A DNA stretch of 64,000 bases from Nocardiopsis alborubida. Its GTDB lineage: Bacteria; Actinomycetota; Actinomycetes; Streptosporangiales; Streptosporangiaceae. Of the stretch, positions 1 through 8,734 are shown in pieces; the stretch's first letter is position 1, and the number at the start of each line of letters is the position of its first letter. A program made the position numbers and the translations under genes. The notes below the pieces were generated by a model, which saw nothing but the letters and a program-made list of their open reading frames with translations, was not told the origin of the DNA and searched no databases. The stretch covers positions 1 through 64,000 of the forward strand of contig NZ_JAAXPG010000014.1 of assembly GCF_012396365.1 (NCBI RefSeq), written 5' to 3'.

Positions 1-189
1 TCTCCACGGTCTCGTCCTCGTCGACGAGGATCTTGGTGAGTACGCCCGCGACGGGTGACGGAATCTCGGTGTCCACCTTGTCGGTGGAGACCTCAAGGAG
101 CGGCTCGTCCACCTCGACGGTGTCGCCGACGCTCTTGAGCCACTGGGTGACGGTGCCCTCGGTGACGCTCTCACCCAGGGCGGGCATGG
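1..189. repeat. Lipoyl-domain direct repeat, copy A
   Basis: Positions 1-189 match 412-600 with only three differences that I can see by eye (within the codons around VGDTVEV). Each copy encodes a lipoyl domain of the E2 protein. The repeat may extend left of the window. Confidence 0.9.
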
Positions 190-616
190 TCACCGACGTG
201 GTCGGGCCCTCGTCGGAGGACGAGGCCTGCGCGTCGGACCCGGCCTTCGGCTCCGGGGCGGGCTCCGGCTCCGGCTCGGGCTCCTCGGCGGCCTGGGGCT
301 CCGGGGCGGACTCCGGCTCGGGCTCCTCCGCGGACTCCTCGGCGGCGGGCTCGGCACCGTCCTCGTCGGCGCTCTCGCCCTCACCGCCGATGACGGCGAT
401 CTCCGCGCCGATCTCCACGGTCTCGTCCTCGTCGACGAGGATCTTGGTGAGTACGCCCGCGACGGGTGACGGAATCTCGGTGTCCACCTTGTCGGTGGAG
501 ACCTCAAGGAGCGGCTCGTCCACCTCGACGGTGTCGCCCACGTTCTTCAGCCACTGGGTGACGGTGCCCTCGGTGACGCTCTCACCCAGGGCGGGCATGG
601 AAACGGAAGTCGGCAT
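1..616 (-). CDS. sucB: Dihydrolipoyl acyltransferase (E2), N-terminal part
   Basis: E2 subunit of a 2-oxoacid dehydrogenase complex, most likely 2-oxoglutarate dehydrogenase; it carries acyl groups on lipoyl-lysine. Only the N-terminal ~205 residues are in the window; the gene continues past position 1. Two lipoyl domains are visible, each beginning [12 protein letters not shown] and carrying the lipoylation motif STDKVDTE, joined by a ~65-residue Ala/Pro/Glu-rich swinging-arm linker. The ATG at 616 is preceded by GAGGA at a suitable distance. lpdA (E3) lies just upstream on the same strand, which supports an E3-E2 unit. The two lipoyl repeats are almost identical in DNA (see repeat). Whether E2 is for 2-oxoglutarate or a branched-chain/pyruvate complex cannot be told without the C-terminal catalytic domain; sucB is inferred from neighbourhood. 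Confidence 0.85.
   Translation of the reverse strand, partial: MPTSVSMPALGESVTEGTVTQWLKNVGDTVEVDEPLLEVSTDKVDTEIPSPVAGVLTKILVDEDETVEIGAEIAVIGGEGESADEDGAEPAAEESAEEPEPESAPEPQAAEEPEPEPEPAPEPKAGSDAQASSSDEGPTTSVTMPALGESVTEGTVTQWLKSVGDTVEVDEPLLEVSTDKVDTEIPSPVAGVLTKILVDEDETVE
412..600. repeat. Lipoyl-domain direct repeat, copy B
   Basis: Second copy of the near-identical lipoyl-encoding repeat, offset 411 bp from copy A. Synonymous positions are also conserved, which points to recent duplication or gene conversion rather than only protein-level constraint. Confidence 0.9.
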
Positions 617-719
617 GGGTTTCCTCGTTGGATCTGGGCGCGGTCTCTGCCCAACCCCTTGATGGGCAGCGCGGATGTGTGCGGGGGCGGGCCCTCGCGG
701 CCCGCCCCCGGTGGTGCGG

Positions 720-2096
720 TCAGTCGTGGACGTGCAGCGGCTTGCCCGCCAGCGCGAGGTGCGCCTCGCCCAGCGCCTCGGACTGGCTCGGGTGCGGGTG
801 GATCAGCTGGGCCACCTCGGAGGGCAGCGCCTCCCAGTTGTAGATCAGCTGCCCCTCGGCGATCAGCTCGCCGACGCGGCTGCCGACCATGTGGACGCCC
901 AGTACCCGGCCGTCCTTCTCGGCGATGACCTTCACCGCGCCCTGCGTCTGCAGGATCTGGCTCTTGCCGTTGCCCGCGAGGCTGTAGTTCATCTCCACGA
1001 CGTCGTGTCCGCGCTCCTTGGCGACCTTGGTGGTCAGGCCCACGGACGCGACCTCGGGCTCGCAGTAGGTGACGCGGGGGACACCGTCGTAGTCGATCGC
1101 GGGCGGGTTCTGCCCGGCGATGTGCTCGGCGACGAAGATGCCCTCGGCGAAGCCGACGTGGGCGAGCTGGAGGGTGGGGATGAGGTCGCCCACGGCGTAG
1201 ACGTTGCCCACGCCGGTGTGCAGGTTCTCGTCCACCTGGACGAAGCCGCGGTCCAGGGTGATGCCCTGCTCCTCGTAGCCCAGGCCCTCCGAGACCGGCC
1301 CGCGGCCGATGGCCACCAGCAGGACCTCGGCCTCCAGGGTCTTGCCGCCCTTGAGGGTGACGGTCACACCGGAGTCGGTGGTCTTGACCGACTCGAACGG
1401 GGTGCCCAGCTCGTACTTGATCTTGCGCTTGCGGAAGGCGCGCTCCAGCAGCTTGGAGCTGGACTCCTCCTCCACCGGCACCAGGTGCGGCAGGGCCTCG
1501 ACGATGGTGACGTCGGCGCCGTAGGAGCGCCACACGCTGGCGAACTCCACGCCGATCACGCCGCCGCCCAGGACGATGACCGACTCCGGCACGCGGCCCA
1601 GGTCGAGGGCCTGGTCGCTGGTCATGACCTTCTCGCCGTCGATGTCCAGCCCCAGGGTCTTGGGCTGGGAACCGGTGGCCAGGAGGACGTTGCGGCCCTT
1701 GTAGACCGTGCCGTCGACGGTGACCTCGTCCTTGCCGGTGAGCTTGCCCTCACCCGCGACGACGGTGATCTTGCGCGACTTGACCAGGCCGGTCAGGCCC
1801 TTGAACAGGCCGCCGATCACCTTGTCCTTGTAGGTGTGCACGGCCTCGATGTCGATGCCCTCGAACGTGGCCTTGACCCCGAAGTTCTCGCTCTCCTTGG
1901 CGGAGTCGGCGACCTCGGCCGAGTGCAGCAGGGCCTTGGTGGGGATGCAGCCGCGGTGCAGGCAGGTGCCGCCGAGCTTGTCTTTCTCGATCAGGACGAC
2001 GCTCATGTCCAGCTCCGCGGCGCGCAGTGCCGCCGCGTAGCCGCCGCTGCCGCCGCCAAGGACGACGAGGTCGAAGGTGCCGCCGCTCTCACTCAC
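720..2096 (-). CDS. lpdA: Dihydrolipoyl dehydrogenase (E3)
   Basis: FAD/NAD-dependent disulfide oxidoreductase that reoxidises dihydrolipoamide of 2-oxoacid dehydrogenase complexes and the glycine cleavage system. The 458-residue protein has the N-terminal FAD motif [13 protein letters not shown] (about residues 11-23), the redox-active pair Cys45/Cys50 in [13 protein letters not shown], a second dinucleotide-binding motif [13 protein letters not shown] (about 175-188), and the C-terminal HPHPSQSE motif, whose second His is the expected catalytic base (about residue 435). Length is normal for the family. The start is a GTG at 2096 with AAGGAG about 8 nt upstream. It lies about 100 bp upstream of the E2 gene on the same strand, and about 140 bp after pepA, so the three could be one transcription unit. 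Confidence 0.97.
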   Translation of the reverse strand: MSESGGTFDLVVLGGGSGGYAAALRAAELDMSVVLIEKDKLGGTCLHRGCIPTKALLHSAEVADSAKESENFGVKATFEGIDIEAVHTYKDKVIGGLFKGLTGLVKSRKITVVAGEGKLTGKDEVTVDGTVYKGRNVLLATGSQPKTLGLDIDGEKVMTSDQALDLGRVPESVIVLGGGVIGVEFASVWRSYGADVTIVEALPHLVPVEEESSSKLLERAFRKRKIKYELGTPFESVKTTDSGVTVTLKGGKTLEAEVLLVAIGRGPVSEGLGYEEQGITLDRGFVQVDENLHTGVGNVYAVGDLIPTLQLAHVGFAEGIFVAEHIAGQNPPAIDYDGVPRVTYCEPEVASVGLTTKVAKERGHDVVEMNYSLAGNGKSQILQTQGAVKVIAEKDGRVLGVHMVGSRVGELIAEGQLIYNWEALPSEVAQLIHPHPSQSEALGEAHLALAGKPLHVHD

Positions 2097-2237
2097 GGGA
2101 ACGAACTCCTTGTTGTGGCTGGTGATGGGTGGTGGGCCGCGGCCGGGCCCCGCGCGGGCGGAGGGAGGGTGTGCGCGGCCGCGGTGGCCGGGAGGGGCGG
2201 CGCTCCGGCTGGTGGAGGGCCGCCCCCTGGGCGGGTG

Positions 2238-3737
2238 CTACCCGGCGTACTCCTCGGCGATGCGGACCAGGGTGCGCGTGCCCGCGCCGGTGCCGCCCTT
2301 CGGGGTGTAGCCGTGCGGACCGCCCTGGTTGAAGGACGGACCGGCGATGTCGAGGTGCGCCCACGTGACGCCCTCCTCGATGAACTCCTTGAGGAAGACG
2401 CCCGCGGAGAGCATGCCGCCCCAGCGCTCGCCCGCCACGTTGGCGATGTCGGCGACCGCGGAGTCCAGGCCCGCGCGCAGCTCCTCGGGCAGGGGCATCG
2501 GCCAGGAGGCCTCACCCGCCTCGGCGGCCGCGGCGACGATCCGGTCGCGCGCCTCGTCGTCGTTGGACATGACCGCGAACACCCGGGTGCCGAGCGCGAC
2601 CAGCTGGGCGCCGGTCAGGGTGGCGATGTCCACGACCAGGTCGGGCTCGTCCTCCTGCGCCCGCACGAGGGCGTCGGCCATGACCAGGCGGCCCTCGGCG
2701 TCGGTGTTGAGCACCTCGACGGTCTTGCCGCCGTAGATGGTCAGCACGTCGGAGGGGCGCTGGGCGGTGCCGCTGGGCATGTTCTCGGCCACGGCCAGGT
2801 AGCCGACGACGTTGACCCGCAGGTTCAGGGCGGCGATGGCGCGCATGGCGGCGAGCACGGAGGCGGCGCCCGCCATGTCGGACTTCATCCAGTCCATCGA
2901 GCCCGCGGGCTTGAGGGACAGGCCGCCGGAGTCGAACGTGATGCCCTTGCCGACGAAGGCGACGGTCCTGGTGGCCTCGGGGTGGCTGTGGGCCAGGCGG
3001 ACCAGGCGGGGCGGGTTGGCCGACCCCTGGCCGACGCCGGTCAGGCCGCCGTAGCCGCCCTCGGACAGGGCGGCCTCGTCCAGCACCTCGACGCGCAGGC
3101 CGGACTGCTGGGCGATCTCCTGCGCGGTGGCGGCCAGGTCCTCGGGGACCAGGTCGGCCGGTGCGGTGTTGACCAGGTCGCGGGTGAGGTTGACGGCCTC
3201 GGCCAGGACGGCGGCGCGCTCGGCGGCGTCCGCGGCCTCCGCGGCGGAGCTGGCCAGGACCAGCTCGGCGGCGGGCTTGTCCTCGGCGCCGGTGCGGTAC
3301 CGGTCGAAGCCGTAGGCGCCGAGGCGGGCTCCGAGGGCGACGGCGCCGGCCTCGGCGGCGGTCCCCGCGGGCAGGGCCAGGACGACGCGGCCCGCTCCCC
3401 CGGGACGCGAGGTCAGCGAGCGCAGCGCGGCACCGGCGGCGCGGGACAGGGTGTCGGGGTCGACGGGGCCCTCGGCGGGCGCCGGGCCGAGACCGACCGC
3501 GACGACGACCGGGGCCTTGACGGCTCCGAGGGAGGCAAGGGTGTGCACCTCCTCGGGGGCGCCGCTCGCTCCCAGGAGCGACAGGGTCTGGGCGAGGCCG
3601 CCGGAGAAGGCGGCATCGACGTCATGAGCGCCCGACGCGGGCTCCGGAGCGTCGCCTCCGGAGTGGTAACCGACGACAACCGCGTCGGCGTCGAGCGAAC
3701 TGGGGGACTCCGTATTTACTGACAACGACGTGCTCAC
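2238..3737 (-). CDS. pepA: Leucyl aminopeptidase (M17)
   Basis: Cytosolic dizinc aminopeptidase that removes N-terminal residues from peptides; also a candidate Cys-Gly/peptide recycling enzyme. The 499-residue protein has the M17 signature NTDAEGRL with its metal-binding Asp/Glu, and the metal/active-site lysine region GKGITFDSGGLSLKP. The start is a GTG at 3737. A TAGCAT hexamer lies about 7 nt upstream of the GTG with no Shine-Dalgarno, which suggests a leaderless transcript (inference). It is transcribed toward lpdA. No missing motifs. Confidence 0.96.
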   Translation of the reverse strand: MSTSLSVNTESPSSLDADAVVVGYHSGGDAPEPASGAHDVDAAFSGGLAQTLSLLGASGAPEEVHTLASLGAVKAPVVVAVGLGPAPAEGPVDPDTLSRAAGAALRSLTSRPGGAGRVVLALPAGTAAEAGAVALGARLGAYGFDRYRTGAEDKPAAELVLASSAAEAADAAERAAVLAEAVNLTRDLVNTAPADLVPEDLAATAQEIAQQSGLRVEVLDEAALSEGGYGGLTGVGQGSANPPRLVRLAHSHPEATRTVAFVGKGITFDSGGLSLKPAGSMDWMKSDMAGAASVLAAMRAIAALNLRVNVVGYLAVAENMPSGTAQRPSDVLTIYGGKTVEVLNTDAEGRLVMADALVRAQEDEPDLVVDIATLTGAQLVALGTRVFAVMSNDDEARDRIVAAAAEAGEASWPMPLPEELRAGLDSAVADIANVAGERWGGMLSAGVFLKEFIEEGVTWAHLDIAGPSFNQGGPHGYTPKGGTGAGTRTLVRIAEEYAG

Positions 3738-4079
3738 GTCCCCGATGCTAGTCGCCTCGCGCGCCCGGCGGGGACGCGGCGCCCCGGGGTCGCGGGGGCC
3801 CTGACGCGGCGCTGCGGGGGTCGCGGGAGCCGGGGGTGTGCGGGGTCGGCTCCGGTCCGCGCGCGCGGCGAGGGTGCCTCTGGCCGCCGGTGAAGGGTGT
3901 CGTGGGCCGCCTCCGGGGCGGACTCCGCCTTCCCGCGCGGGAGAACCGTGAAACCCGTGTGAAAAAATGTGATGATCGCGACATCGGGAACCCCCGATCG
4001 GGTTACCGGCTGGTAGGAAACCGCCTGGTGGGACGCCTCGCGGCCCGCGGACCGGGGCCGTGAATCCCCGTGCCGCGCC
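3738..4079. other. Intergenic region between pepA and cobS
   Basis: About 340 bp with no supportable gene. It holds the presumed minus-strand pepA promoter (TAGCAT close to the GTG) and an AT-richer patch around 3960-3985. I see no riboswitch-like or clear terminator structure. Confidence 0.5.
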
Positions 4080-5039
4080 TCACAGCCGGACCGCGGCCGC
4101 CGCGGACACCACCAGCGCCGTCGTCACCGCCGTCTCCGCCAGTGCGCCCAGCACGTCGCCCGTGACACCGCCCAGCCGCCGCACCGCCCGGCGCAGCACG
4201 AGGCCCGCCGCGAGCAGGCCCGCCGCCGCGGCGAGCACGCAGGCCAGCGCGAACCCCGGCGCGTGCGCCCAGCCCGTCAGGCACACCAGCAGAACGGGTG
4301 CGGCGGCCAGCAGCGCGCCCGGAAGGCGCACGGTCCCCGCCACGAACGCGCCCAGGCCCTCGGGCCGCGCCGAGGGTACGCGGGGGGTGCACGCCAGGGT
4401 CACCGCCAGCCGCCCCGCTGCCCCGGCCGCCGCCGCGCCCGCCAGCGCCGCCTCCGCCGAGGCCTGCGCCAGCTGGCCCAGGGCCAGGGCCTGCGCGGCG
4501 AGCACGACCACCAGGGTGACCACGCCGAACGGGCCGATGTCGGACCGCCGCATCACCTCCAGGGCGCCCTCGGCCGGACGCGCGCTGCCCAGCCCGTCTG
4601 CCAGGTCGGCCAGGCCGTCCAGGTGCAGTCCCCGCGTCAGCAGCGCTCCCAGCCCGACGGCGAGCACCGCCGCCAGCGCGGCGGACAGGCCGACCGCCGT
4701 CCCGAGCACGGCCGCGGCGCCGGTGAGGCCGCCCAGGAGCGCGCCCAGCACAGGTGCCCACACCATCGCCCACCCGGCCACGCGGCGGTCCAGCCGCCCC
4801 GCGCGCACCGGGAACACGGTGAACGTCCCCAGCGCCATCCGGGCCCCCGCGACCGCGTCGGCGGCGCGGGAGGGGCCGGAGGGGGAGTCGCCGGTCGGGG
4901 AGCGGTCAGGGGAGGGGCCGTACGCCGGGGAGCCGTCCGGAAAAGGGTCGCCGGAGGGGGAACCACCCGACGGCGAGCCGTTCGGGGGAGGCCCGTCGGA
5001 GGAAGGGCCGTCCGGAGGGGGACCGGCGGCACCGCTCAC
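4080..5039 (-). CDS. cobS: Adenosylcobinamide-GDP ribazoletransferase
   Basis: Integral membrane enzyme that joins alpha-ribazole to adenosylcobinamide-GDP in the last steps of cobalamin synthesis. The chosen start is the GTG at 5039, which overlaps the TGA of cobU (GTGA, 4 bp); this gives 319 residues. The first ~70 residues are an unusual Pro/Ser/Gly/Asp low-complexity stretch; the conserved part begins near ADAVAGARMALGTFTVFP. Hydrophobic helices alternate with the GLHLDGLADLADGLGS region, a hallmark of CobS with the metal-binding acidic residues. Overlap with cobU implies translational coupling. An internal ATG at MALGTFTVFP is an alternative start that would remove the low-complexity part. 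Confidence 0.93.
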   Translation of the reverse strand: MSGAAGPPPDGPSSDGPPPNGSPSGGSPSGDPFPDGSPAYGPSPDRSPTGDSPSGPSRAADAVAGARMALGTFTVFPVRAGRLDRRVAGWAMVWAPVLGALLGGLTGAAAVLGTAVGLSAALAAVLAVGLGALLTRGLHLDGLADLADGLGSARPAEGALEVMRRSDIGPFGVVTLVVVLAAQALALGQLAQASAEAALAGAAAAGAAGRLAVTLACTPRVPSARPEGLGAFVAGTVRLPGALLAAAPVLLVCLTGWAHAPGFALACVLAAAAGLLAAGLVLRRAVRRLGGVTGDVLGALAETAVTTALVVSAAAAVRL

Positions 5040-6139
5040 GACAGCTCCAGGACGCGGCCCGCGGTCACCAGCACCACGTCCTCGGACTCGGCGCCGATCC
5101 ACTGGTTCAACCGGCCCAGGTGGTCGCGGAACAGACCCCCCGCGCGGGTCGCGGGCACCACGCCCGACCCCACCTCGTTGGTGACCGCCACGACGTAGGC
5201 CTGGGAGGAACGCCAGGCCTCCAGCAGTCCGTGGACGGCCGCCTCCACCTCGTCCTCCGCGCCGGGGGGAGGGCTCTCCTCCCACAGCCCCGCCTCACCC
5301 ATCACCCAGGTCAGCCAGGTGCCCAGGCAGTCCACCAGGACCGCGCCCCGGGCGCCCTTGAGCAGCGCGGCCAGGTCGGTGGTCTGCTCGGTGCGCCACC
5401 ACCAGGGGCGGCGCCGCACGTGCCGGGCCACCCGGTCGGCCCAGTCCGGGTCCGCGACCGGGTCGGGTACCGGACCGGTCGCCGCGTACAGCACCTTCGG
5501 CTCCGACATCAGGCGCAGTTCCGCCTCGGTGGACTTGCCCGAGCGCGCGCCCCCGGTCACCAGGGTCCGGTGCGGCCCGCGCGGCCGCGACTCCGGCCAC
5601 ACCACAGGAGGGCACGACAGGACCTGCCCGTCACCCGGCACCAGGGCGCCCCACAGCCGGGCCCGGCGGGCGAACTCCCAGGGGGAGCGGACGCGGTGGT
5701 CGCCGCCGACCGCCACGACGGCCGTGGTCACCCCGATCACACCCGAGCGGCGCAGCTCGCCGATGACCTCCGGGCGCTGCGCGGCGTCCACGATGACCAT
5801 GTCCACCTGCTGGTCGGGGCGGGTGGAGGAGTAGCCGGAGGAGCCCTCGGCGCGCGCCTCCGCGGGGGGGACTCCGGGCAGGGGGCCCGGGCCCGTGCGC
5901 GCGTACATCAGCCTGCCCCCGTCGGGGCCTTCGACCAGGACGCCGTCGGGGGTCGGGGTCACCGAGTACCCCGGCGGCACAGGGCCGACCGCCCCGGCCT
6001 CCCGGACGCGGAAGCGGTCGTCCACCGTCACGCGCAGGGGCAGTCGGCGCTCGGCGAGGGCCTTGTTGCAGGAGGCGCAGGTGCACTGGGGGGCGGGCCA
6101 CCCCGAGTGCCCGGCTGTCCCGAGAAAACGGATACGCAC
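5036..6139 (-). CDS. cobU: Adenosylcobinamide kinase / guanylyltransferase with MBL-like N-terminus
   Basis: Bifunctional enzyme that phosphorylates adenosylcobinamide and converts it to the GDP form. The C-terminal half is classic CobU: P-loop TGGARSGKST, a DCLGTW segment, and VTNEVGSGVVP followed by RDHLGRLNQ. The N-terminal ~170 residues (VRIRFLGTAGHSGWP, then a CTCASC cysteine cluster) resemble the metallo-beta-lactamase-like extension seen on actinomycete CobU; I see no HxHxDH metal motif, so that part is probably not a hydrolase. I chose the GTG at 6139 because homologues start at this residue; the ATG at 6157 is possible. Neither has a Shine-Dalgarno, and a transposon-type gene ends only 39 bp upstream, so the native 5' region may have been lost. 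Confidence 0.9.
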   Translation of the reverse strand: MRIRFLGTAGHSGWPAPQCTCASCNKALAERRLPLRVTVDDRFRVREAGAVGPVPPGYSVTPTPDGVLVEGPDGGRLMYARTGPGPLPGVPPAEARAEGSSGYSSTRPDQQVDMVIVDAAQRPEVIGELRRSGVIGVTTAVVAVGGDHRVRSPWEFARRARLWGALVPGDGQVLSCPPVVWPESRPRGPHRTLVTGGARSGKSTEAELRLMSEPKVLYAATGPVPDPVADPDWADRVARHVRRRPWWWRTEQTTDLAALLKGARGAVLVDCLGTWLTWVMGEAGLWEESPPPGAEDEVEAAVHGLLEAWRSSQAYVVAVTNEVGSGVVPATRAGGLFRDHLGRLNQWIGAESEDVVLVTAGRVLELS

Positions 6140-6177
6140 CAAAAAAGTAAACAGCATGGTCAGCCAAGCGTCTCTGA

Positions 6178-8154
6178 TCAGCTTGGTAATCCCAGGTAAG
6201 ACGTGGTGTCTGGTAACGGGATCTGCCCCCGTGGTGGGGTGGCGTGGGCGTGCAGGTGGAAGCCCGCGCCCAATGCCGCCCCTCTCGGCCTGTGCCGGAT
6301 GGTGGGTGTGCTGATCGTGTTCACGCCCTGGTGCCGGTGGGCCGCTCGGGGCAGCCGGGACCGGTCCGGTGGTGCGTGTCCCTCCGGACGTTGACCCGCC
6401 CGACCGTGTGGTCTGGTGGGGGAGGGCGCCCTGCGTCGCCTGGGCGCAGGGCGTGTGAGTCGTCGCCGGGTGGGGCCGGTCTTGGACCGATCCCTCTGGC
6501 GGGTTCTTGTGGTGGCGGGTGCGGTGACCGCGCGGGTTTCGAGCGTGTCCACCACCGTGCGGATGCCCATCGCCCCCGTGGCGTGGTCGGTGACGGTCCT
6601 GGTCTGGTGGGTCAGGCCGCGTGCGGCCACGCGTTGCCAGGCTCCGGTGTCGCGGTCGCCCTGCCGCCCGCAGCCCGAGTCGGGGCACAGGGCCCACTTC
6701 CACCCCCGGGTGAGCCGGTCAGGGGTCTTACGGTGCCCCAGTGGGGCCAGGCAGCGGGGGCAGTGCTTGGAGGTGCCTCGGGCGGGGACGGTGACCACCG
6801 CGATCCCCACCTCGGCGGCCGCATGGTGCATCCGCCCCACGACGCGTCCGCGCACCTGCTGGGACAGGCGGGTGTTCATGGTCCGCCCCATACCCCGCGC
6901 CTCTATGGAGCGCAGGTCCTCCACGTAGATCACCGTGGCACCGGCGGCGACGGCCTGGTCCACCGCCCACCGGGCGGCGGAGGCGGCCAGGGCGTCGTTG
7001 AGACGGGAGCGCTTGGCGGACACCCGCCGGGCCTCTGCGGCCAGGACGGCGTGTTTGGTGTGCAGGGGATGTGCGGCGTCCCCGGTGGTGAGCCGCTGGT
7101 GGTGGTCGGTCTTGGCGTGCAGGAACTCGCCCTGGCGGCGCAGACGGTGCTGCTTGGCCAGCACACCACCGGCCCGGAACATCGCACCCGAACCCAGGGC
7201 GGTGATATGCCCATCGCCGTGCAGCCGGACCGCCCCGGCGGACAGCAGGGTGTTCAGACCCCAGTCCACACCGAGCGCAACCGTGTGCCCGCTGCGGCGA
7301 GCTTGGGGCACAGCATGGCTGTAGGCCACATCTGCGCGGACCTTCCCATCGCGTGGGCGCAGAGCGGGCAGGTGCAGCACCGCGCTCGGGGGAACGGTGG
7401 GCGGCAACGCCAGGGGGCAAGCCACCCACGTCCAGTCCGCATACGTGCGCGGGTCAGGGCGGGTGGGCAGCTTGAGCCGCAGCAGGATCCGTCCCGGATC
7501 ACTTTCGTGCCGTTCCAGGGTGGCCTGCTGGGCATCGCACGCCGACAACACCAGCATCCGCGCGGCGCGGGGCACACCCTCCAGATCGAACACGTCAACC
7601 GGCATCCGGCCGTGCTTGTGGGCGAACGCGGTGATCTGCCGGGTACGGGAACCGATGATGGTGGAGGGCAGGTGCTTCCCACCGGACACCCGCGCACGTA
7701 CCTGGCCCCACTCGGCAGGAGTGCGCTTGGCCGGGTCAGCAGGCCAGACGGCCAAGACCCCGGTGGTGAGGTCGGCGCGCCACTGCGCGGAGCGCAAAAT
7801 CCGTCCGGCCATCTCCTGGGCCATGCGCATGATCCGGTCGTTGACCCGCACACCCTGCGGCGGAGCGATGGACCAACCCAAGCGGCGCGGCGCCATCCAT
7901 GCGTTCGAGGGCAGCCTTCTACCGGCCGCGTCCACCCCCGCGGCCAGCGTGTTCACGTCGGCGGCGTTGAAGTGTGCCTTCAGTAGTTCGGTGGTCATGG
8001 CCGACACCAGGTCGGCGCACCAGCCCACACGCTGAGCCAGCACTGAGGCTGACACGGGCTCGCCGGTTCTCTCCTCCACTCCGGTGCGCAACACGACCGG
8101 GGCGCACGCGGTACGCGAGGTCTCGCCCGGGGCGAGAGGCACCTTGCGGCTCAC
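6178..8154 (-). CDS. tnpB: TnpB-family RNA-guided nuclease/transposase accessory (OrfB)
   Basis: The 658-residue protein has the RuvC-like core of TnpB: VALGVDWGLN with the first Asp (about residue 297), IYVEDLRS with the Glu (about 412), and GDRDTGAW with the last Asp (about 501). A zinc ribbon is formed by HCPRC and CPDSGC between the second and third motifs. So the catalytic triad looks intact. It is long for TnpB: about 300 residues precede RuvC-I, and the last ~130 residues are Arg/Pro/Thr-rich and may instead cover a guide RNA scaffold, as TnpB genes often overlap their omega-RNA at the 3' end (established for the family, not shown here). The start is a GTG at 8154. No tnpA lies nearby. 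Its 3' end abuts cobU. Confidence 0.85.
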   Translation of the reverse strand: MSRKVPLAPGETSRTACAPVVLRTGVEERTGEPVSASVLAQRVGWCADLVSAMTTELLKAHFNAADVNTLAAGVDAAGRRLPSNAWMAPRRLGWSIAPPQGVRVNDRIMRMAQEMAGRILRSAQWRADLTTGVLAVWPADPAKRTPAEWGQVRARVSGGKHLPSTIIGSRTRQITAFAHKHGRMPVDVFDLEGVPRAARMLVLSACDAQQATLERHESDPGRILLRLKLPTRPDPRTYADWTWVACPLALPPTVPPSAVLHLPALRPRDGKVRADVAYSHAVPQARRSGHTVALGVDWGLNTLLSAGAVRLHGDGHITALGSGAMFRAGGVLAKQHRLRRQGEFLHAKTDHHQRLTTGDAAHPLHTKHAVLAAEARRVSAKRSRLNDALAASAARWAVDQAVAAGATVIYVEDLRSIEARGMGRTMNTRLSQQVRGRVVGRMHHAAAEVGIAVVTVPARGTSKHCPRCLAPLGHRKTPDRLTRGWKWALCPDSGCGRQGDRDTGAWQRVAARGLTHQTRTVTDHATGAMGIRTVVDTLETRAVTAPATTRTRQRDRSKTGPTRRRLTRPAPRRRRAPSPTRPHGRAGQRPEGHAPPDRSRLPRAAHRHQGVNTISTPTIRHRPRGAALGAGFHLHAHATPPRGQIPLPDTTSYLGLPS

Positions 8155-8458
8155 CGGATACCATCCCGACCAACTCGAACCAGTGCACCCGGTCCGGGGC
8201 GGGTGGCCCCTACGGCCACTCGCCCCCGGGAGATCCCGGACGTGTGCCAGGAAAGGGTGTGCATGAAGGGGACCATGGCATGAGGAAGCGACAGACGAAG
8301 GGGTTTCAGCGGAACCCCGCGGTCAGTACATTCCGGCCAGCCGGAGCGAAGTTGAAGAAAACCGAGGGCAACCGAGAAAACTGATATGCCTTGGCTAAGC
8401 TCGGGCCAGGATCACGGTGACCGGCGCTGTGACCTCCGTGACGAAGGGGCGGTCGAAC
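8155..8458. other. Intergenic region upstream of tnpB
   Basis: About 300 bp without a gene. It contains the hairpin at 8196-8226 and a relatively A-rich stretch at about 8340-8385. It may include one end of the TnpB unit and the sequence formerly upstream of cobU, but I recognise no cobalamin riboswitch in it. Confidence 0.45.
8196..8226. repeat. Strong inverted repeat upstream of tnpB
   Basis: Thirteen-base arms (GGGGCGGGTGGCC and GGCCACTCGCCCC) pair with one G-U and a 5-nt loop. It lies 42 bp upstream of the tnpB GTG, and could be a transposon-end hairpin, a terminator or a leader structure. Confidence 0.5.
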
Positions 8459-8665
8459 ATGGCGTGGACCTGGCGGTACTTCGAGGCCGACGGAGCCGAC
8501 CCGTTGGGGGCGGACCTGCCCTCGGAGTCGTTCACCTCGCGTGGCGACGCGGAGAGCTGGCTGGGGGAGAACTGGCAGGAGCTCGCCGAGGGCGGCGTGG
8601 GACGCGTCGCCCTGCTCGACGGCGACAAGGAGGTCTACGCGATGTCCCTGGATCCCGTCGAGTAG
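8459..8665 (+). CDS. Small acidic hypothetical protein
   Basis: A 68-residue protein beginning MAWTWRYFEADGADPLG. It is acidic, with a central helix-prone stretch (DAESWLGENWQELAEGG) and no membrane segment or cysteine. It looks like a small conserved actinomycete protein of unknown role. I chose the ATG at 8459, with GAAGGGGCGG upstream, over the GTG at 8417. The downstream membrane protein gene starts about 70 bp later on the same strand. Confidence 0.7.
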   Translation: MAWTWRYFEADGADPLGADLPSESFTSRGDAESWLGENWQELAEGGVGRVALLDGDKEVYAMSLDPVE

Positions 8666-8734
8666 GACCCGAGCCGCCCGGCCGGGGCCGCGAAGGCCCC
8701 CGGAGCGGTGGGACGCCTCCGTGACAATGGGGGC

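Larger units (their letters stand above)
6140..8226 (-). mobile_element. Stand-alone TnpB-type (IS605/IS1341-like) unit
   Basis: The tnpB gene with flanking sequence between cobU and the gene at 8459. No TnpA (Y1 transposase) is present, so it would be non-autonomous. A strong hairpin at 8196-8226 lies at the 5' side, and a small CCAAGC/GCTTGG hairpin (6164-6186) overlaps the end of the gene. The true ends were not determined; the coordinates are approximate and inferred. Confidence 0.35.

Noticed and set aside
675..3722. Long open frame (1015 codons) on the plus strand
   Set aside because: Antisense to lpdA and pepA; low-complexity composition caused by GC-rich third positions of the real genes.
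4060..5198. Plus-strand frames over cobS
   Set aside because: Antisense to the CobS membrane protein, repetitive Ala/Pro/Ser/Arg composition.
6100..8458. Cobalamin riboswitch or CRISPR array near cobU and tnpB
   Set aside because: I found no B12-box-like sequence or regular direct repeats there; the TnpB gene is not accompanied by an array.
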